Below the pieces are notes generated by a model, which searched no databases, had not been told where the DNA came from, and was given only the letters and a program-made list of their open reading frames with translations. A program made the position numbers and the translations under genes. Below are positions 43,644 to 50,946 of a DNA stretch of 64,000 bases, in pieces. Position 1 is the stretch's first letter. Each line of letters begins with the position of its first letter. Source of the stretch: Gracilimonas sp040117685 (lineage in GTDB: Bacteria; Bacteroidota; Rhodothermia; Balneolales; Balneolaceae); the NCBI RefSeq assembly GCF_040117685.2, contig NZ_JBEDYP020000009.1:1-64000 (forward strand), given 5' to 3'.

Positions 43644-45209
43644 TTAAGATCGATTTAATTCATTCAGGAACTTCTCTGAACTTTCCCAAATCGCCTTTTT
43701 GTCCTCCTCGTCCCGTTTATCAAACATATTCACCATAAAGTTAGCCCGGCCGTTTTCGGTGAAGGTATCGCGCTGCTTATCGATAAAATTCCAGTAGAGA
43801 TAGTTAAATGGACAGGCTTCCTCACCGGTTTTCTTACTGATTTTATATTCACAATGCTTGCAGTAATCGCTCATTTTGTTGATGTAGTTCCCGCTGCTCA
43901 CGTACGGCTTGGATGCCAGTACTCCTCCATCCGCAAAAGTGGACATCCCAAGCACATTGGGCAAGACTACCCATTCATAGGCATCCACATAGGCGAGATG
44001 AAACCACCGGTTCAATTCCCGCGGATCCGTTTCGGTGAGGTTACTAAAGTTACTGAGTACCATCAGCCGCGGAATGTGATGCGAATACCCTTTTTTGATA
44101 ACCGGCTTCAGGCATTCATTCATGCAGTTCATTTTGGTCTCGCCCGACCAGTACATTTCCGGGAGCTTGTTGGTGAAGTCAAAGTGATTGGCCTCCCTGA
44201 CCTCCGGCATCATTCCTTCATAGTAAATCCGCACATATTCCCTCCAGCCGATAATCTGCCGGATAAAACCCTCTACCGAATTCAAACGGGCACTTCCATT
44301 CTCATAAGCTTCTTCCGCTTTATCGCAGGCTTCTTTGGGAAGAATGAGTCCGTTGTTCATATATAAGGACAAGTGGGAATGAAACAGATCGTATTCGCCC
44401 TGGGCCATCGCATCTTCATAAGGACCGAATTCATCCAGCCGCTCATCGATGAATTCATTTAACCGATATAATGCCTGCCGTCGGGTTACCGCATAGGTGA
44501 AATTATTGCTTTCTCCGAAGTGATCCGGAAACCATTCTTCCACCATATCGATTACTTCCTGTGTTACTTCATCCACTTCCGTTTCTGCAATCTTTGGTAT
44601 CGGATGATTTTTCGGAAGCTTCTCACGGTTTTCTTCATCGTAATTCCATTCGCCACCCTCGGGTTGATCACCGTTCATCAGGTAACCGGTTTTCCGCCTC
44701 ATTTCCCGATAGAAATACTCCATCACCCAGCCACCGGCAACTTTCTCTTTATACTCCTCGGCATCCGCCAAAAAGAAGTTGTTGGGAATTTCTTCCACTC
44801 GCTTTTCGAATGAATCTTTTACCTCACGAAGCCGCTCTCTGGAGTCCCATTCGGAAGGAGTCATAAAGGTCAGCCCGAGGTCTTTGTTTTCTGAAAGAAT
44901 TTCCTGCAAAGCATCGTCATAATGTTCTTCCGTTGTGTGATAAAGAACGGGAAAGCCATCTTCTGCACACTCAAGTGCAAAATGTCGCATACTGCTCAGC
45001 AGATAAATCAGTTTTTTCTTGTGATAGGGCAGCGAATTTCCTTTTTCGGCTGACTCTATAAATATGAGGAGCGGTTTTTCTTCCCGAATCCAACTGGGCC
45101 ATGCATCCAGATTCAGCTGATCATGCAGAATGAATACAGCTTTCCGGTAGTTTCCGGGATTTACTTTTTCTATGGAAGAATCGATGTGTGATAAATAAGT
45201 TCTGCTCAT
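43644..45209 (-). CDS. FeS-type cryptochrome/photolyase (PhrB, prokaryotic (6-4) type)
   Basis: About 521 residues from ATG 45209 (MSRTYLSHIDSSIEKV); the frame is open to 45347, but that part covers the start of the divergent gene and shows no family similarity. The N-terminal domain has KAVFILHDQLNL; the FAD domain has GFIRQIIGWREYVRIYYEG, HHIPRLMVLSNFSNLTE and DAYEWVVLPNVLGMSTFADGG. The four cysteines of the FeS-BCP group are present: one in TKMNCMNECLKP and three in DYCKHCEYKISKKTGEEACPF. Members bind FAD, a lumazine antenna and a 4Fe-4S cluster and repair (6-4) photoproducts. Confidence 0.93.
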   Translation of the reverse strand: MSRTYLSHIDSSIEKVNPGNYRKAVFILHDQLNLDAWPSWIREEKPLLIFIESAEKGNSLPYHKKKLIYLLSSMRHFALECAEDGFPVLYHTTEEHYDDALQEILSENKDLGLTFMTPSEWDSRERLREVKDSFEKRVEEIPNNFFLADAEEYKEKVAGGWVMEYFYREMRRKTGYLMNGDQPEGGEWNYDEENREKLPKNHPIPKIAETEVDEVTQEVIDMVEEWFPDHFGESNNFTYAVTRRQALYRLNEFIDERLDEFGPYEDAMAQGEYDLFHSHLSLYMNNGLILPKEACDKAEEAYENGSARLNSVEGFIRQIIGWREYVRIYYEGMMPEVREANHFDFTNKLPEMYWSGETKMNCMNECLKPVIKKGYSHHIPRLMVLSNFSNLTETDPRELNRWFHLAYVDAYEWVVLPNVLGMSTFADGGVLASKPYVSSGNYINKMSDYCKHCEYKISKKTGEEACPFNYLYWNFIDKQRDTFTENGRANFMVNMFDKRDEEDKKAIWESSEKFLNELNRS

Positions 45210-45282
45210 GCCAAAGAAATGAGTTCTTGCTGCCGAAACGTTCCTTACTCGAATCTTATCCCGCTTTCGAGTATCATCCACC

Positions 45283-45765
45283 ATGGAAAAGAAAAAGATT
45301 ATTGGGATTATGGGCCCCGGCTCGGGAGCAACCGAAAATGACCTCAAAGCAGCGTTTAAGATTGGAGAAATAGTAGCAGAGAAAGGCTTTTATGTGTTAA
45401 CCGGTGGCAGGGCCTCCGGAGTGATGGAAGCCGCTATGAAAGGATCCAAATCAGGCGGTGGAACTACCATTGGTATCCTGCCTTCAGAAGATGGAAAGGA
45501 TCTATCTGATTTTGTGGAGATCCCAATCAAAACAGGAATGGGAAGTGCCCGGAATAATATCAATGTGCTGACCGCTGATATTATAATTGGGATTGGTATC
45601 GGCCCGGGAACGGCTTCAGAAATAGCACTTGCAATCAAGGCAGAAAAAAAAGTGTTATTAATCAATCAGCGGGATGACGCCATCGGGTTCTTCAAAAGCT
45701 TTGGGCATAATAAACTGTTCATTCTACAGAACACCGAAGAAATCACGGACCATCTCGATACCTGA
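45283..45765 (+). CDS. LOG-like SLOG family protein (TIGR00725 type)
   Basis: 160 residues with a Rossmann-like fold: IGIMGPGSGATENDLKAAFKIGEIVAEKG, VLTGGRASGVMEAAMKGSKSGGGTTIGILP (PGGxGT-like region altered), TGMGSARNNINVLTADIIIGIGIGPGTASEIALAIKAEKKVLLIN. It resembles the lysine-decarboxylase-fold/LOG proteins that bind nucleotides or cleave nucleoside monophosphates. The start lies 73 bases from the divergent photolyase start. Function unproven. Confidence 0.83.
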   Translation: MEKKKIIGIMGPGSGATENDLKAAFKIGEIVAEKGFYVLTGGRASGVMEAAMKGSKSGGGTTIGILPSEDGKDLSDFVEIPIKTGMGSARNNINVLTADIIIGIGIGPGTASEIALAIKAEKKVLLINQRDDAIGFFKSFGHNKLFILQNTEEITDHLDT

Positions 45766-45779
45766 TTAGAAATTAAATC

Positions 45780-45815
45780 TTGAACTTTAACTTAATACTA
45801 TTATATTAGTATTAA
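45780..45815 (+). promoter_or_regulatory. BlaI-type operator overlapping the blaI promoter
   Basis: TTG (45780-45782), a 19-base spacer and TATATTAG (45802-45809) form a Bacteroidota-type promoter. The dyad TTAATACTA / TAGTATTAA (45792-45815) covers the -7 box and contains TACTA...TAGTA, the core of MecI/BlaI operators. It ends 20 bases before the blaI start, which fits autorepression. Confidence 0.7.
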
Positions 45816-45834
45816 CTAATTCAGACTTAGACGT

Positions 45835-46215
45835 ATGAGAAAATCATTGACACCCCTTGGAGAATCGGAAATGGAAATCCTGCACCACGTGTGGGAAATG
45901 GGGGAAGCTACCGTTGCTCAGGTGCAGGAAGAAATCCTGAAGGAACGAAAAGTAGCTTATACCACCGTCATGACCATCATGAAGAATTTAAACGACAAAG
46001 GATATTTAAAGTACCGCAAAGACGGCGTGACCTATGTATATAGCGCCCGCAAAAAACCGGAAGAGGTGCAGTCGAGCCTGGTATCCGGAATGATTGACAA
46101 AGTTTTTAAGGGATCAACCTCTGCCCTGGTACAGACGCTGGTTAAGAGAGAAAACATTAGCGAGAAGGAATTAAGAGAACTCCGTGACATGATTGACAAT
46201 ATGGAGGATAAGTAA
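45835..46215 (+). CDS. BlaI/MecI/CopY family transcriptional repressor
   Basis: 126 residues. N-terminal winged helix: PLGESEMEILHHVWEMGEATVAQVQEEI and VAYTTVMTIMKNLNDKGYLKYRKDGVTYVYSA; C-terminal dimer helices from about residue 80. Such repressors are cleaved when a partner M56 protease is activated. One base separates its stop from the M56 gene start, and a TACTA...TAGTA dyad covers its promoter, so the pair is self-regulated. Confidence 0.92.
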   Translation: MRKSLTPLGESEMEILHHVWEMGEATVAQVQEEILKERKVAYTTVMTIMKNLNDKGYLKYRKDGVTYVYSARKKPEEVQSSLVSGMIDKVFKGSTSALVQTLVKRENISEKELRELRDMIDNMEDK

Positions 46216-46216
46216 C

Positions 46217-48013
46217 ATGTATGAACTCACCGAACTTATCAAACTAATTGGAAATGTAAGCCTGGATACTTTTTGGTTCCCCATCATGATATGGACCATT
46301 TGTTGTGCACTTGCTTTTTTACTTCTGAAATCCCGGGAAAAGCTAAACCCGCTGTTCCATTATCACCTGAGAACAGCAGCCATCCTATCCCTTCCGTTGG
46401 GTATCGCTATTGCTGCTATAATGAGTAAAATTCCCAAATGGTTTTCTTCATCAAGCCTGGAGACCGCTTTTTTTGTGGTTCAAAATCCTATTGAGATAGT
46501 ACCTGGTGCCAATCCCTCTTCTGTTGAAATTTCTGCAATACAATGGCAGGAACCCTCCTTTTTTATAGGTGCCGCTACCCTGTTAATCAGCCTGATTTCA
46601 ATCTTCATGATAGGAAGATTAATCAGTAACTATGTGGCACTGAAATCTCTGTACAAAAATTTAAGTCTTACGGAATTGCAGGAAGTCCCTCATGAAGCTA
46701 ACCCGGCCATTAACACACCGGTAAAATTAGTATTTCATGATCATCCGTTGGTTCCATTCACATTTGGATGGAAGCAACCGGTGATTGTCCTTCCAAAAAT
46801 TCTGCAACATGAACCGGAAAAACTGGACATGGCCCTGCAGCATGAGCTCATCCACATTAAACGGGGTGATTATTTGCTGCAGCTGGCGTTGTCCATGATC
46901 GAATCTCTGTTTTGGTTTCACCCGTTAATCCGATACGGCAACCAGGAGATCGACACCTATCGCGAAATAAGTTGCGATCAGGAGGTCCTTTCCAAATCCG
47001 ATTTCTCCATTAAGTCTTATGCCAATCTCTTGTATGAATTAGTGCCACTCAGCACCGGTGTTGGAAAACTCTCGGTGAGTATGGCAGTCAAAAATTCAAC
47101 ACTCAAAAAACGTATTAAGACCATGAAATATCACAAACTACATAAAGCATCTTTTCGGCAAAGCATCTTCTTTCTCTTCCTGATGATTTTGGGGATTACC
47201 CTGCCCATTGCCTGCTCTGATTTAAGAGGGCCGGAAATGGCATCACCTGAAGAGCTTGAAAAAGCCTCTTACGAATTCAGAAATATTAATATGACTATCA
47301 ATGGAAAAGAAGTTGTTAATATGGAGGGTGAGGCCGGGGCTGCTTCAACCGGACTCAGTGCCTTTTTCCTAAATGCAAAAGAGTACGGAGTATTTAAAAT
47401 ATCTCCTGCTCGTTTTGATGGTGGAATCAATGCCGGCAATATTGATGGTTCAGAACTGAATTTTACCATCAATGAAATGGATGTCAGCATTACATCAAGC
47501 ATCCCAATTCTTACCGGGATTGACAAAACTTCGGTATGGGTACAACATTCTCCAAAGAAAACCACAGGCTTTTCTCACGGAGTCGCATCCGCTAACACCC
47601 CATTAGATGAGTATATCTCAGTTCATGATAGCGAAGCCTCTAAAAAAGAAGACTACTTTTTTGTAGTTGAAGAAATGCCGAAACTTAAAGGAGGGATGGC
47701 TGCATTACAATCTAAAGTGGAGTACCCAGAAGCCGCTCGTAAAGCAGGTATTGAAGGTCGCGTAACCGTTCAATTCATTGTAAATGAACAAGGAAATGTA
47801 GAAAATGCCCAGGTTGTTCGTGGCATTGGTGGGGGCGCTGATGAGGAAGCTTTGCGGGTTATCCAAGATGCTGAGTTTGTACCAGGCGTTCAAAGAGGCA
47901 GACTCGTTCGCGTTCAATATGCTTTATCTATCAATTTCAGGTTAGAAAATTCAGAGTTTTCAACTCCACCTCCACCCGTTAAAAAATCAGAGGTAGAAAG
48001 TAACGAGGGGTAG
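46217..48013 (+). CDS. BlaR1-like M56 metalloprotease with C-terminal TonB domain
   Basis: 598 residues from ATG 46217. Membrane helices at about 18-35, 47-65, 110-130 and 305-325 flank the M56 protease domain, whose zinc site is HELIHIKRGDY (His209, Glu210, His213) with WFHPLIRY and the downstream Glu in EISCDQEVL. After the fourth helix an extracytoplasmic part ends in a TonB C-terminal domain (about 500-590: PEAARKAGIEGRVTVQFIVNEQGNVENAQVV). The usual penicillin-binding sensor domain is absent, so the signal differs from beta-lactam. Coupled to BlaI. Confidence 0.92.
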   Translation: MYELTELIKLIGNVSLDTFWFPIMIWTICCALAFLLLKSREKLNPLFHYHLRTAAILSLPLGIAIAAIMSKIPKWFSSSSLETAFFVVQNPIEIVPGANPSSVEISAIQWQEPSFFIGAATLLISLISIFMIGRLISNYVALKSLYKNLSLTELQEVPHEANPAINTPVKLVFHDHPLVPFTFGWKQPVIVLPKILQHEPEKLDMALQHELIHIKRGDYLLQLALSMIESLFWFHPLIRYGNQEIDTYREISCDQEVLSKSDFSIKSYANLLYELVPLSTGVGKLSVSMAVKNSTLKKRIKTMKYHKLHKASFRQSIFFLFLMILGITLPIACSDLRGPEMASPEELEKASYEFRNINMTINGKEVVNMEGEAGAASTGLSAFFLNAKEYGVFKISPARFDGGINAGNIDGSELNFTINEMDVSITSSIPILTGIDKTSVWVQHSPKKTTGFSHGVASANTPLDEYISVHDSEASKKEDYFFVVEEMPKLKGGMAALQSKVEYPEAARKAGIEGRVTVQFIVNEQGNVENAQVVRGIGGGADEEALRVIQDAEFVPGVQRGRLVRVQYALSINFRLENSEFSTPPPPVKKSEVESNEG

Positions 48014-48052
48014 AATACAGCATAACTTCAAAAATCTTAAACATAGTAGATT

Positions 48053-48080
48053 AGCGGGGCTAATGGCTCCGCTTTTTTTT
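48053..48080 (+). terminator. Rho-independent terminator after the M56 gene
   Basis: AGCGGGGC and GCTCCGCT form an eight-base stem with one G-T pair, followed by a T8 run. Confidence 0.82.
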
Positions 48081-48157
48081 ATTTGGACTTTTTTGAAACA
48101 TCTTTTTTCAGATGGCGTACTGAAAGGTTAGATTATAATCAAACTAACTACATCAAC

Positions 48158-48340
48158 ATGCCAGCTAAATTAAGAAAATCAAGAACAGACAAAATGCTTG
48201 CCGGCGTTTGCGGAGGTTTTGCTGAGTATCTCGGATGGGATCCAACACTCATCCGTATTATTTTTGCCATTATTCTGGTTTCCAGTTTTGGAACGGCTGT
48301 TTTGGCTTATTTTATTCTTGCCATTGTAATGCCCGACTAA
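48158..48340 (+). CDS. PspC domain protein
   Basis: 60 residues from ATG 48158 (MPAKLRKSRTDKMLAGVCGG). The PspC domain GVCGGFAEYLGWDPTLIRIIFAII precedes one membrane helix (about residues 33-57) ending in IVMPD. These small inner-membrane proteins are linked to envelope stress responses in other bacteria. The longer open frame from 48083 starts within the preceding spacer and adds no conserved sequence. Confidence 0.9.
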   Translation: MPAKLRKSRTDKMLAGVCGGFAEYLGWDPTLIRIIFAIILVSSFGTAVLAYFILAIVMPD

Positions 48341-48447
48341 AGCTATTTATCATAGATTAGCCACTTACACACCCCAAATTCTGCCTTGTTGTAAAATTCC
48401 CCTCTCATTAGCATCTTGAAACCCAACTAAATGGGGATGAATTGCTT

Positions 48448-49302
48448 ATGAAAGTTGGAATTGTAGGAGATGCCAAACGGGCAGTAGCATGGGAACAACA
48501 TTTACGCCCTCACCGGATTGTTCAGGAAGTAGAGCTTTGCCCGAGTATTGGAGAAGTCGGTAAAGTCGATGCCTGCCTTTTAATCGATGAAACGGAAAAG
48601 AATCTTGATATTCTGCTGGAAGGCATACAATTAGGGTTGAATTGCTTTCTTATCTCCCGCCAGCCTACCAACACCCCAAAACTCGAAAAAATCTATCGTG
48701 CCACCAGGGAGGCTGGAGTCCATGTTCAATTTTCCCACTGGCCAACCCTTGCCCCGGCTACACAATGGATGATGGACCGCATGTCCCGCCCGGTTTTTTT
48801 AAGTATCACCCGCGAAGTCAATCATACTCAATTCATCAGTACTGATGAAGAGTTTCGTCATTTCTGGATTGATGAACTTGGACTATGCATGAAATGGATC
48901 GATAGCGGCATTCACCATGCAGAGGCAAAGGCCATTAACCTTGACGGTAAACATCCCGTTGCAATTCATATTTTCATTCGGTTTGATAATGGATCTACAG
49001 CCGATATTCGAATCTATACCGGAGCAGCCGAAAATACTCACAAACGTATTACCTCTTCTAAACAAGAAATTCTGGAATGCAATGTTTCTTCTCAGGATAT
49101 ACGTATAGGCAGACTTAACTCAGGCAACCATCTCTTTTTTGAAAAACAAAGCTTTGATCCGGCAAAGTCAGCTGAGAAAACAGCCCTCATGTTTTTAAAA
49201 TCTATTCAAATGGACAGAGAGACACCCTATACTGCCTATGATGCCTATCAACTTTCTCTGCAAATTGAAAGTATAGAAAAACGCCTCTCACAGTTCCTCT
49301 GA
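48448..49302 (+). CDS. Divergent Gfo/Idh/MocA-like protein
   Basis: 284 residues from ATG 48448 (MKVGIVGDAKRAVAW). The start KVGIVG and the following alpha/beta pattern to about residue 115 (VDACLLIDET, NCFLISRQPTN, EAGVHVQFSHWPTLAPATQWM) resemble the NAD-binding half of Gfo/Idh oxidoreductases, but the glycine motif is GDAKRA rather than GxGxxG/A. The C-terminal half is a beta-rich domain as in that family, with an FDNGSTADIRIYTG strand. The catalytic EKP is replaced by SRQP. Enzyme activity is doubtful. The 11-bp repeat array begins five bases after its stop. Confidence 0.65.
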   Translation: MKVGIVGDAKRAVAWEQHLRPHRIVQEVELCPSIGEVGKVDACLLIDETEKNLDILLEGIQLGLNCFLISRQPTNTPKLEKIYRATREAGVHVQFSHWPTLAPATQWMMDRMSRPVFLSITREVNHTQFISTDEEFRHFWIDELGLCMKWIDSGIHHAEAKAINLDGKHPVAIHIFIRFDNGSTADIRIYTGAAENTHKRITSSKQEILECNVSSQDIRIGRLNSGNHLFFEKQSFDPAKSAEKTALMFLKSIQMDRETPYTAYDAYQLSLQIESIEKRLSQFL

Positions 49303-49307
49303 GCACT

Positions 49308-49373
49308 ATGTTAACTTAATGTTAACTTTTCGTTAACAGATCGTTTACTTTAAGTTAACAATTCCTTAACATT
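49308..49373 (+). promoter_or_regulatory. Six hexamers at exact 11-bp spacing (Pho-box-like array)
   Basis: GTTAAC (49310), GTTAAC (49321), GTTAAC (49332), GTTTAC (49343), GTTAAC (49354) and CTTAAC (49365) recur at a strict 11-bp step. This is the geometry of PhoB/PhoP/OmpR-type operators, and TTAAC resembles Bacillus PhoP and cyanobacterial Pho boxes. TAACATTG (49367-49374), a near match to TAnnTTTG, overlaps the last copy. Confidence 0.72.
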
Positions 49374-49399
49374 GGAGTGGACATTACAAGAGGAAATCT

Positions 49400-49801
49400 A
49401 TGAAGACTAAAATATTACCCATACTGTTAGTAGCTGTTTTTTCTACCGGGTTATTTGCCCAGCAGAATATTGTCAATGAAAAACATCAACGTGTACTTAC
49501 ACATGCTGAAGACAACATTTTCAATGTGAAATTTTATGATGCTGACGGTACACTTGTTCAGGAAGGACAGTATTGGAAACATGGCGAGTCATTTAAGCCA
49601 CACGGAAAATGGGCTCTTTTTTCCTCCATCAACGGAGACATCGTAACCACCTCTACATTTAATAAGGGGGAGCGAGTTTCTGTTGAAACCGTTATTGACG
49701 GTAAAGTAGTAAAAGCTGACAGACAACAGCTTGCAATCAAACAAATTGAACAAAAAATAAACCAGCTGGAAAAGAGACTGGCTGATTTGAAAGAAAATTA
49801 A
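49400..49801 (+). CDS. Secreted protein with C-terminal coiled coil, function unknown
   Basis: 133 residues with a signal peptide (VFSTGLFAQ, to about residue 20). The middle is beta-rich with repeated Gly-aromatic turns reminiscent of MORN/YwqK-like repeats (YDADGTLVQEGQYWKHG, KPHGKWALFSSINGD, IDGKVVKADR); the last 28 residues (QLAIKQIEQKINQLEKRLADLKE) form a heptad coiled coil. I do not recognise a named family. The array of 11-bp repeats ends 27 bases before the start, so it is probably the regulated target. A 51-residue membrane protein gene follows after 41 bases. Confidence 0.72.
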   Translation: MKTKILPILLVAVFSTGLFAQQNIVNEKHQRVLTHAEDNIFNVKFYDADGTLVQEGQYWKHGESFKPHGKWALFSSINGDIVTTSTFNKGERVSVETVIDGKVVKADRQQLAIKQIEQKINQLEKRLADLKEN

Positions 49802-49842
49802 ACAACAAATAACCGCACCAAAAAAAAAGAGGAGGTGCTATT

Positions 49843-49998
49843 ATGAGAGCTAAGTTATACGAGAAATATTATAAACTGGGATTTGATTATTACATTTTTA
49901 AAAACATTTTTGGGCTTCATAAACCCGATAAAAATGTAAAACGGTTCTATTATGCACTAATAGTTACCGTACTCGCATTAGGTATCGCCTTATCCTGA
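49843..49998 (+). CDS. 51-residue membrane protein with strong Shine-Dalgarno site
   Basis: Below ORF-calling length. It starts MRAKLYEKYYKLGFDYYIFK and ends in a hydrophobic helix (YYALIVTVLALGIALS). Nine of the first 45 residues are tyrosine. GAGGAGGTG five to ten bases upstream is an unusually strong ribosome site for this genome, where most genes lack one, which supports translation. It follows the secreted protein gene at 41 bases and may share its transcript. An inverted repeat GCCTTATC/GATAAGGC (49987-50004) overlaps the stop. No family recognised. Confidence 0.62.
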   Translation: MRAKLYEKYYKLGFDYYIFKNIFGLHKPDKNVKRFYYALIVTVLALGIALS

Positions 49999-50015
49999 TA
50001 AGGCTATATCAATAA

Positions 50016-50867
50016 TTAAGGCTTCATTGCTTTGAACAATTTTTTCAGTTTACTGCGCGACATTAACCCGTCCACAAAGTTAAACTGACCGGCCTGAAGC
50101 CTTTCTCCTCCATCAATAACCACACATTCTCCGGTTATATATGGAGCCAGATCGGACATAAGAAAAATTGCTAGATTGGCGAGCTCTTCATGCTCGCCAT
50201 ATCTGTTTTGCAGGAATCTTATTTTTGAAATTCTTCTCCAGTACTTTTTTAGGTACCAATCTTGACCATGCACCTTCCGTGGGGAAAGGACCAGGAGCAA
50301 TAGCATTTAATCTAATCCCATAGGTCGCCCATTCAAAGGCGAGAGAACGAGTCATAGCTAATACACCTGCCTTTCCGCAGGCCGATGGCAATACGAACCC
50401 ACACCCTGTTCCCTCAGCATATGTGGTTACCATGTTTAGAACATTCCCCTCTTTTTATTATCAATAAGGTAATTACCGAACACATGTGTACAGTTAAAGC
50501 TCCCGTGTAGCACGATATCTACAACCGCCTTAAACCCTCCGGGCGACAGATCCTCTGAAGCTGATAGAAAATTCCCTGCTGCGTTGTTCACTAAACCCGT
50601 AACAGAGCCGAAATCATCTATGATTTGTTCAAACATCGTTGTTACGACATCATAATCTCTTACATCGCATTGATAATGTCGGGCAACAGTCCCCTCCCTC
50701 TCTTTTTCTATCTCTTCGACAGCTTTTTCCAGCTTCTTTTCCGTTCGCCCACAGATGGCGATATCTGCTCCACAACGGGCAAAACCCTTAGCCATAGAAA
50801 GCCCCAAGCCACTGCCCCCGCCTGTAATTAAGATTGTTTGTCCTGATAGTGTGTCTTCTTTGAACAT
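50016..50867 (-). pseudogene. SDR family 2,4-dienoyl-CoA reductase-like gene with two frameshifts
   Basis: Three pieces in two frames together make a complete short-chain dehydrogenase: ILITGGGSGLGLSMAKGFA (NADP loop), NNAAGNF, then TTYAEGTG...LPSACGKAGVLAMTRSLA (Ser-Tyr-type region), LNAIAPGPFPTEGAWSRL, and RYGEHEELANLAIFLMSDLAPYITGECVVIDGGE. A base seems lost in the C4 run at 50446-50449 (which would restore RGNVLNMVTTYA), and one seems gained near 50205 (removal gives PAKRYGEHEEL). The start is MFKED at 50867; the open frame to 50933 runs into repeat-like sequence. It lies 79 bases downstream of a thiolase in a beta-oxidation cluster. Either a real pseudogene or sequencing error. Confidence 0.85.
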
Positions 50868-50883
50868 ATTTTCCTGTTTGTCG

Positions 50884-50943
50884 AGCGACCATAGACAATG
50901 GACTACCGATAACCGTCGGTTGTCGTTTGTCATTGATCGTCCT
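50884..50943. repeat. Low-complexity dyad-rich spacer between thiolase and SDR genes
   Basis: The spacer has short dyads such as ACCGA-TAACCG-TCGGT and GAC/GTC words (GACAATGGAC, TTGTCGTTTGTCATTG). It resembles the other repeat-like spacers in the window but is not a clean palindrome. Confidence 0.35.
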
Positions 50944-50946
50944 TAA

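Noticed and set aside
45209..45347. N-terminal extension of the FeS photolyase frame
   Set aside because: It overlaps the start of the divergent LOG-like gene and has no similarity to photolyases.
37719..49373. Direct control of the 11-bp array by the OmpR-family regulator at 37719
   Set aside because: Family geometry fits, but nothing in the sequence ties this regulator to that site; the genome will contain other OmpR/PhoB-type regulators.
50867..50933. N-terminal extension of the SDR frame (MTNDNRRLSVVHCLW...)
   Set aside because: The extension is encoded by repeat-like spacer sequence; MFKED with AGGA upstream fits the family start.
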